A DNA stretch of 10,090 nt from Firmicutes bacterium UBA6811 (GTDB taxonomy: Bacteria > Bacillota > SHA-98 > UBA4971), in NCBI GenBank assembly GCA_002452295.1, contig DKEX01000004.1, positions 23,366-33,455 on the forward strand, given 5' to 3'. Positions 6,453 through 10,090 of this stretch are shown in pieces. The position numbers and the translations under genes are program-made. The notes under the pieces are model-generated. The model saw only the letters and a list, made by a program, of their open reading frames with translations, was not told the origin of the DNA and did no database searches. Within the stretch, counting starts at the first letter, position 1. Each line of letters begins with the position of its first letter.

Positions 6453-8201
6453 CTAGACCGCGGAGACCCGTTCAGCCGCAGCCCGGGCGAGGGGGACGGC
6501 ATATTCTGCCCGGGTCAGGCCAGAACCGTCCCCGACATCCACCCCGGCCCGCCTGCTCCAAGCTTGTACGGTCTCCGTGCCAACGGGACGCTGGGGGTGA
6601 AAGAGGAGATCCGCCGGTTCTCCTGAGATAACCCCCTGCACCGCCAGGGTTTGCACCGCCACAAACGCCGGGTGACGGTTGGGCACATCCTCGAACCAGT
6701 ACAGAGGAATGCCGTTCCGCGCCAGCTCCTCCTGGTAACTGCGGAGCAACCGCTTGCCATGGTATATCCGGCTGGGAGACACCCCGTGGTCGAGGGCAAA
6801 AGCCGCCAGGGCTCCCGCCGACTCGCCGATGTTCCACTCTATGGTATGCAGGCGGTAGGCGCCGTTGGTGATGTGGGTGGTGCCAATGTTTTTCCCGCCG
6901 GCCACCAGGTTGTCAACCTCGGGGCTGATGAGCGCCCCGAGTGGGATCTGGAAGGGGCGAAGCGCCTGGTGGCTACCCGGCCGCAAATCGGTGTTGCAAC
7001 ATTTGTGGATATCGACATAAAGGTAGAACCCGAGGCCGACCGAATCGTGATGTAGCTGGGCACGGCTGCCCGGGTTGTAGGCGGCGACGATCTCCTGCTC
7101 CCGGATGGTGTGGTATGCCTTGAGCCGACGGGACTCGCGGATGTACGGGTGCTGTGCCAGACCGTCCGCCGTGCCCATGATATCGGGCCGGAGCTTGAGT
7201 TCCGGGTAGCCGCGACCACCATCGTCCCGCGGCGCCTCGGTTTGCAGCCAGTACAGGAAGCCAAGCGCCAGCCGCTTCGCTTCATCCAACCGCATGGACA
7301 AAAGCTCGGGCGGCGCATCGATGATATTCCCCCCATGATAATCGTTGGCCGGCCAGTTGATCATGGCGATGTCATGCGGGAACTCGCCCCCGATAAAAAG
7401 AGAGGCGTCGATGAGGCGGCGGTAGGTCCAGAAGGGAAGCCCGATGGGGCCCCCGCCGGCGAACATCTTGTATCCCTCGAGGGAATAGGGCTGGCAGTCC
7501 CTGAACCGTTCATAACCCTTGGGCCTTGCGATCACGTGGTTTTCGCCAGGGCGGTACTCGACTGCAAACGGGTAAGTAAAGGATTGCACCGCCTCGGGGT
7601 CCCCCTCCGCCGGCGCGCTGGGTTCATGGGTCTCCGCGAAGGATTCCATGCCAGTGCGGCAGGGCACACCGGCCAGCGGCAGCAGGTCTCCGAGTTCCGA
7701 GGCGTCGATCATCACAGCAGCCTCGATGCGGGTCTGCTCGCCGGTGTCCAGGTTGCGGACGATGACGGCCCGGATGCGGGAACCCCGCCGCTCGACCGCC
7801 GTGGGCTCTGTCCGGTAGAGGACCGTGAGCAACCCGTCCGCCAGAACCGGTGCAAGCATCTCCTGGAGAACCTGCACCGCGACCCTGGGCTCGAAGCAGA
7901 GCCGGCTGACCCAACCGCCGCCCGGATTCAGGTGTTCGTGGTCTCGCACTAGCTGATAGTTCTGGCGGTAATGCGCCCGGATGCGGCGCCGGAACTCGTT
8001 ATACGCTTCCGTCCCGCCAAAATCCTCAATATACTGGTGCTCGTCCAGGGCGGAAACGCCCTGGGAGGTCGCCTGGCCGCCCAGCCAGCGCGTGGGTTCG
8101 GTCACAATCACCTTGCGGCCGAGAACACAGGCCCGCAGGGCAGCAGCCGTCCCACCCATCCCCCCGCCGACCACGAGAATGTCGCACTGCAGTTGAAGCA
8201 C
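6453..8201 (-). CDS. FAD-dependent oxidoreductase (FAD_oxidored family, 'xanthan lyase'-annotated type) with SLH-like C-terminal tail
   Basis: A 582-residue flavoprotein. GTG 8201 is chosen because AAGGAGG lies at 8220-8214. A longer in-frame start (ATG 8267) would translate that site as a run of Arg and read through an unrelated gene remnant. Residues 6-35 give the dinucleotide-binding fold (CDILVVGGGMGGTAAALRA, ribose-binding Glu35), followed by RWLGGQATSQG. The C-terminal FAD segment is NLVAGGKNIGTTHITNGAYR with EWNIGESAGALAAFAL. From about residue 505, HPAFVAVQTLAVQGVISG, LLFHPQRPVGTETV and LTRAEYAVPLARAA look like an S-layer-homology-type repeat, seen in some family members. No signal peptide, so probably cytoplasmic. 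Family members are often annotated as xanthan lyase, but the true reaction, presumably oxidation of a sugar or glycoside, is unknown. It is divergent from the GH172 gene across a shared control region with operator D. Confidence 0.9.
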   Translation of the reverse strand: MLQLQCDILVVGGGMGGTAAALRACVLGRKVIVTEPTRWLGGQATSQGVSALDEHQYIEDFGGTEAYNEFRRRIRAHYRQNYQLVRDHEHLNPGGGWVSRLCFEPRVAVQVLQEMLAPVLADGLLTVLYRTEPTAVERRGSRIRAVIVRNLDTGEQTRIEAAVMIDASELGDLLPLAGVPCRTGMESFAETHEPSAPAEGDPEAVQSFTYPFAVEYRPGENHVIARPKGYERFRDCQPYSLEGYKMFAGGGPIGLPFWTYRRLIDASLFIGGEFPHDIAMINWPANDYHGGNIIDAPPELLSMRLDEAKRLALGFLYWLQTEAPRDDGGRGYPELKLRPDIMGTADGLAQHPYIRESRRLKAYHTIREQEIVAAYNPGSRAQLHHDSVGLGFYLYVDIHKCCNTDLRPGSHQALRPFQIPLGALISPEVDNLVAGGKNIGTTHITNGAYRLHTIEWNIGESAGALAAFALDHGVSPSRIYHGKRLLRSYQEELARNGIPLYWFEDVPNRHPAFVAVQTLAVQGVISGEPADLLFHPQRPVGTETVQAWSRRAGVDVGDGSGLTRAEYAVPLARAAAERVSAV

Positions 8202-8209
8202 GGGTCTGC

Positions 8210-8351
8210 ACCGCCTCCTTCTGGGCCCGGCCCCAGTCAATGTCGCAAACCGCCGAGATTTCCACATCCTTGCAGGCCTCTATTCCTCGAGATGGGCCTC
8301 TTGGGCAATAGCGCCACAACCGACAATCCCTACACGCAGCTTCCTGGTGAT
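8210..8351 (-). pseudogene. 5' remnant of a Gfo/Idh/MocA-family dehydrogenase gene
   Basis: About 45 codons of a Rossmann-fold NAD(P)-dependent sugar dehydrogenase survive directly upstream of the FAD gene. One frame, from 8351, reads RVGIVGCGAIAQEAHL, the GxGxxA nucleotide-binding segment, and stops at TAG 8282-8280. The next frame continues with EACKDVEISAVCDID, then RAQKEA, the following helix and second strand of the family. Adding one G in GAGGAATA at about 8285 joins the two frames without gap. The codon where a start should be, six bases after GGGGGAG, is ATC (8351-8349), perhaps a mutated ATG. After about 8210 the similarity ends, and the FAD gene begins at 8201. So the gene lost its start, its frame and its 3' end. 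The FAD ribosome binding site lies inside the remnant. Confidence 0.72.
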
Positions 8352-8394
8352 GAGTGCTCCCCCTATCTTCTGTTTGACTACTCTACGCCGGCCA

Positions 8395-8422
8395 TTGTTT
8401 GCAAGTTAAGCGTTTATATAGA
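8395..8422 (+). promoter_or_regulatory. Probable sigma-70-type promoter for the GH172 gene
   Basis: TTGTTT (8395-8400) and TATAGA (8417-8422) are separated by 16 bp and point to the GH172 gene about 270 bp downstream. Operator candidate D fills the spacer, which would block RNA polymerase when occupied. The same AT-rich stretch could also serve a minus-strand promoter for the FAD gene, but no good minus-strand boxes stood out. Confidence 0.5.
8405..8416 (+). promoter_or_regulatory. LacI-type operator candidate D, in the divergent FAD/GH172 control region
   Basis: GTTAAGCGTTTA matches GTTAARCGWTTG at 11 of 12 positions, with central CG. It lies between the predicted -35 and -10 of the GH172 promoter and about 205 bp upstream of the FAD start, so one bound repressor could control both directions. 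The preceding 10-mer GTTTGCAAGT (8397-8406) also occurs next to operator candidate B. Confidence 0.55.
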
Positions 8423-8433
8423 ATTGCGATAGA

Positions 8434-8503
8434 GACCCCAGAATTCCTTCTTTGCTCATGCGCTCCTCGGAATTCCAGCACTGCCAGGTTCACATCTGGG
8501 GTC
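8434..8503 (+). repeat. Perfect 9-bp inverted repeat in the long GH172 leader
   Basis: GACCCCAGA (8434-8442) and TCTGGGGTC (8495-8503) are perfect complements around a 52-base loop. Inside, GAATTCC (8441-8447) can pair with GGAATTC (8469-8475), sharing two bases with the outer stem, so the two forms compete. TTCTTTG (8448-8454) could also pair with CAAAGAA just outside the outer arm (8503-8509). The element starts about 12 bases after the predicted -10, so it would be the first part of the transcript. The remaining leader, 8510-8693, holds nothing recognised. Confidence 0.5.
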
Positions 8504-8693
8504 AAAGAAGCAAACCCGGACAGGGGATGAACAGGTGGTGGAACCCAGGTCTTGATTGGAGTCCGGTCATATGAGAAAATGTGCTTGGAAAGGCGTGGTA
8601 TTCAGGGTATTGCATTGGGCGTGTGTTGAGCAGGCGGCCAGAAGTGCTTGTCAACTAGCCCAAAGCAACAAGCCCAGAACGGAGGGGAAAACG

Positions 8694-9734
8694 ATGTTAG
8701 GTTACTCCACCTTAGCGGATCTGGCACGCCTGAGAGGGTGTAAGCGTCGAAGGGTCTCCAGCTATGATACGTCTGGCGCCAATCGTGACTGGTGGGCGTT
8801 TGAACCTGGTGAGAACAAGATTATCGCCGACATACCCGGGGTAGGATGTATCCGTCACATCTGGATGACCATGCATTCTGAGGAAGAGTTTTATCTGAGA
8901 AAGGTCGTTCTTCGGATGTTCTGGGACGGAGAGCAGAACCCCAGCGTGCAGGTGCCTATCGGTGATTTCTTTGGAATCGGGCACGGGATCGCAAAAGACT
9001 TCTGGTCCCTGCCTCTGACGATGAGTCCGAGTAATGGCAGGGGCTTCAACTGCTTTTTCACCATGCCTTTCTCAGAAGCCGCGAGGATCGAGATTGAGAA
9101 TGAGTGCGGGAAACCACTGAATCTCTACTTTTACGTTGATTATGAGGAGTACAAGGAACTCGAACCAAACCTGGGGAGATTTCACGCTCAGTGGCGACGA
9201 GAAAACCCTACAGATGGCTACGGCGAGGACCGCGACCTTGATGACATTTGGAGCGACCCGAACCTTACCGGGGAAGGGAATTACATCATTTTGGAGGCAG
9301 AGGGGCGCGGGCATTACGTGGGATGCCATCTTGACATAGATTGTTTCAGTGAACGGAAGGACAAATGGTACGGTGAGGGCGATGACATGATCTTCATAGA
9401 CGGGGAGCCCTGGCCCCCGAGACTGCATGGTACTGGAACAGAAGACTATTTTAACACCGCCTACTCTCCCCATACTGAATTCTGCACACCTTACTTTGGG
9501 ATCTCGTTAAACCAAGGTGACTCCAAGAACCCGTGGCGCCGGAAGAATTCCCTTTATAGATTCCATGTAGAGGACCCTATTCACTTTGAGAAGTCGATCA
9601 GGGTTACCATTGAACACGGACACAACAACAACCTTTCTAACGATTACTCGAGCACAGCTTATTGGTACCAGACGGAGCCGCACAAACCTTTCCCACCCCT
9701 ATTGCCGGTCGAGAAACGATTGCCCCGCAAATGA
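8694..9734 (+). CDS. DUF2961 / glycoside hydrolase family 172 protein
   Basis: A 346-residue protein of the DUF2961 family, now GH172. Its characterised members are retaining enzymes on furanosides (alpha-D-fructofuranosidase/difructose dianhydride synthase and D-arabinofuranosidase activities), built from two jelly rolls that form trimers. ATG 8694 follows GGAGGGG at a six-base distance; the frame is open further up to 8556, but that part is unlike the family and lacks a ribosome binding site. Family blocks are SSYDTSGANRDWWAF (22-36), VPIGDFFGIGHG (87-98), KWYGEGDDMIFIDGE (224-238) and HGTGTEDYFNTAYSP (245-259). Glu228 and Glu250, 22 residues apart, are the likely nucleophile and acid/base, judged by their place in these blocks. 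Residues 319-336 (SSTAYWYQTEPHKPFPPL) form the usual end. No signal peptide. It is divergent from the FAD gene and probably controlled by operator D. The substrate is unknown. Confidence 0.93.
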   Translation: MLGYSTLADLARLRGCKRRRVSSYDTSGANRDWWAFEPGENKIIADIPGVGCIRHIWMTMHSEEEFYLRKVVLRMFWDGEQNPSVQVPIGDFFGIGHGIAKDFWSLPLTMSPSNGRGFNCFFTMPFSEAARIEIENECGKPLNLYFYVDYEEYKELEPNLGRFHAQWRRENPTDGYGEDRDLDDIWSDPNLTGEGNYIILEAEGRGHYVGCHLDIDCFSERKDKWYGEGDDMIFIDGEPWPPRLHGTGTEDYFNTAYSPHTEFCTPYFGISLNQGDSKNPWRRKNSLYRFHVEDPIHFEKSIRVTIEHGHNNNLSNDYSSTAYWYQTEPHKPFPPLLPVEKRLPRK

Positions 9735-9782
9735 TGTTGACAGGGTCCGCGTGAGTGGAGGTTTCCTCTTCCTGCCCCTGCA

Positions 9783-9820
9783 AGACCCCAAAATGAGGCC
9801 CGTAGTAGCGCCCGGGGTCT
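9783..9820. repeat. Inverted repeat downstream of the GH172 gene
   Basis: AGACCCC (9783-9789, with a preceding A) pairs with GGGGTCT (9814-9820) around a 24-base loop, about 50 bp after the GH172 stop. No T run follows, so it is not a classical terminator; it could be a weak factor-dependent stop or a stabilising 3' hairpin. No gene was recognised in 9735-9944. Confidence 0.3.
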
Positions 9821-9850
9821 GCACCCGATCTCCAAGAAAGGGCTCCTTTA

Positions 9851-9863
9851 AGCAATCGTTAAG
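9851..9863 (-). promoter_or_regulatory. Weak LacI-type operator variant E
   Basis: Minus-strand CTTAACGATTGCT matches operator A (GTTAAGCGATTGC) except for the first base and one missing base beside the central CG. It lies just upstream of a good -10 box (TACAAT, 9874-9879) of the last gene. The one-base gap makes binding doubtful; it is listed because of its promoter position. Confidence 0.3.
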
Positions 9864-9873
9864 AGAGATCGCC

Positions 9874-9879
9874 TACAAT
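9874..9879 (+). promoter_or_regulatory. Candidate -10 box for the exported-protein gene at the right edge
   Basis: TACAAT matches the -10 consensus at five of six positions and lies about 65 bp before the start codon. No recognisable -35 box exists at 16-18 bp; that place is taken by operator variant E. The 13-bp palindrome TTGCAGGCTGCAA (9884-9896) covers the expected transcription start and could be a regulator site. Confidence 0.4.
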
Positions 9880-9944
9880 GTGCTTGCAGGCTGCAAATCA
9901 CCACGATCTGAGAGTGGAACTTGTCGGAAAGGAGCAAAACAGCC

Positions 9945-10090
9945 ATGAGGTCGTTTCGGTCTTGCTTTTCGAAAACCCATCGGCCGCCGGCCGTCATCCC
10001 ATTGCTTGCGTTTACGCTGGCTGTCTCCGAACCTGCCGGGACCGCCGCCGAGATAAGGCAGTGGGCAAGAGAGGCCAGGGCTAGTTCAGA
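9945..10090 (+). CDS. Exported protein, N-terminal 48 residues only (C-terminus outside window)
   Basis: ATG 9945 follows AAAGGAG (9928-9934) at ten bases and opens a frame that runs off the right edge. Residues 1-12 are rich in Arg and Lys (MRSFRSCFSKTHR), followed by a hydrophobic core PPAVIPLLAFTLAVS and a likely signal-peptidase site near AGTAA-EI (about residues 31-36). The mature part begins EIRQWAREARAS. This is a signal peptide, so the protein is probably secreted or membrane-attached. Its family cannot be told from the visible part. It follows GH172 on the same strand after a 210-bp gap with its own promoter signs. Confidence 0.7.
   Translation, partial: MRSFRSCFSKTHRPPAVIPLLAFTLAVSEPAGTAAEIRQWAREARASS

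Noticed and set aside
8202..8267. Upstream ATG (8267) as start of the FAD gene
   Set aside because: The extra 22 codons cover the AAGGAGG site as Arg codons and overlap the dehydrogenase remnant; GTG 8201 fits the family start.
8556..8693. Longer N-terminus for the GH172 protein
   Set aside because: No ribosome binding site at 8556, no family similarity in the extra 46 residues, and a strong GGAGGGG directly before ATG 8694.
9737..9742. TTGACA just after the GH172 stop, as a -35 box
   Set aside because: No -10-like hexamer follows at 16-18 bp.

Overview
The window looks like a carbohydrate and peptide scavenging locus from a fairly GC-rich, free-living bacterium. Strong AGGAGG-type ribosome binding sites, several GTG starts, a LacI-family regulator and an M55 D-aminopeptidase would suit a Clostridia- or Limnochordia-like Firmicute. 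That placement is only an inference; no rRNA or marker gene is present. No tRNA, rRNA, CRISPR array, transposase or phage gene is visible.

Minus strand, in transcription order: an FAD-dependent oxidoreductase with an SLH-like tail (8201-6453); then an apparent operon of a xylose-isomerase-like TIM-barrel protein (6225-5353), a GH20 beta-N-acetylhexosaminidase-like enzyme with an N-terminal carbohydrate-binding module (5268-3193) and an M55 D-aminopeptidase (3135-2275), closed by a possible terminator; then a LacI-family repressor (1969-929); then the 5' two-thirds or less of a family-5 (oligopeptide-type) ABC transporter solute-binding protein that leaves the window at its left edge (704-1). 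Plus strand: a DUF2961/GH172 glycoside hydrolase (8694-9734) and the first 48 codons of an exported protein that leaves the window at the right edge (9945-10090).

Two things stand out beyond the plain gene list. First, a 12-bp motif with a central CG, GTTAARCGWTTG, occurs in the three main control regions (upstream of lacI, upstream of the TIM-barrel/GH20/M55 operon, and between the divergent FAD and GH172 genes), with a weaker variant before the last gene. It is the kind of site a LacI-family protein binds, so the whole window may be one local regulon. Second, the leader of the FAD gene holds the broken 5' end of a Gfo/Idh/MocA dehydrogenase gene: it lacks a start codon, has a one-base frameshift, and is cut off where the FAD gene begins. 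A weaker, similar case (a deaminase-like scrap) lies in the leader of the TIM-barrel operon.

Taken together, the genes suggest uptake of peptides or glycopeptides, hydrolysis of N-acetylhexosaminides, furanosides and D-amino-acid peptides, and oxidation or isomerisation of the released sugars, under one repressor. Cell-wall (murein or arabinan) salvage is one possible reading. It is not proven by the sequence.
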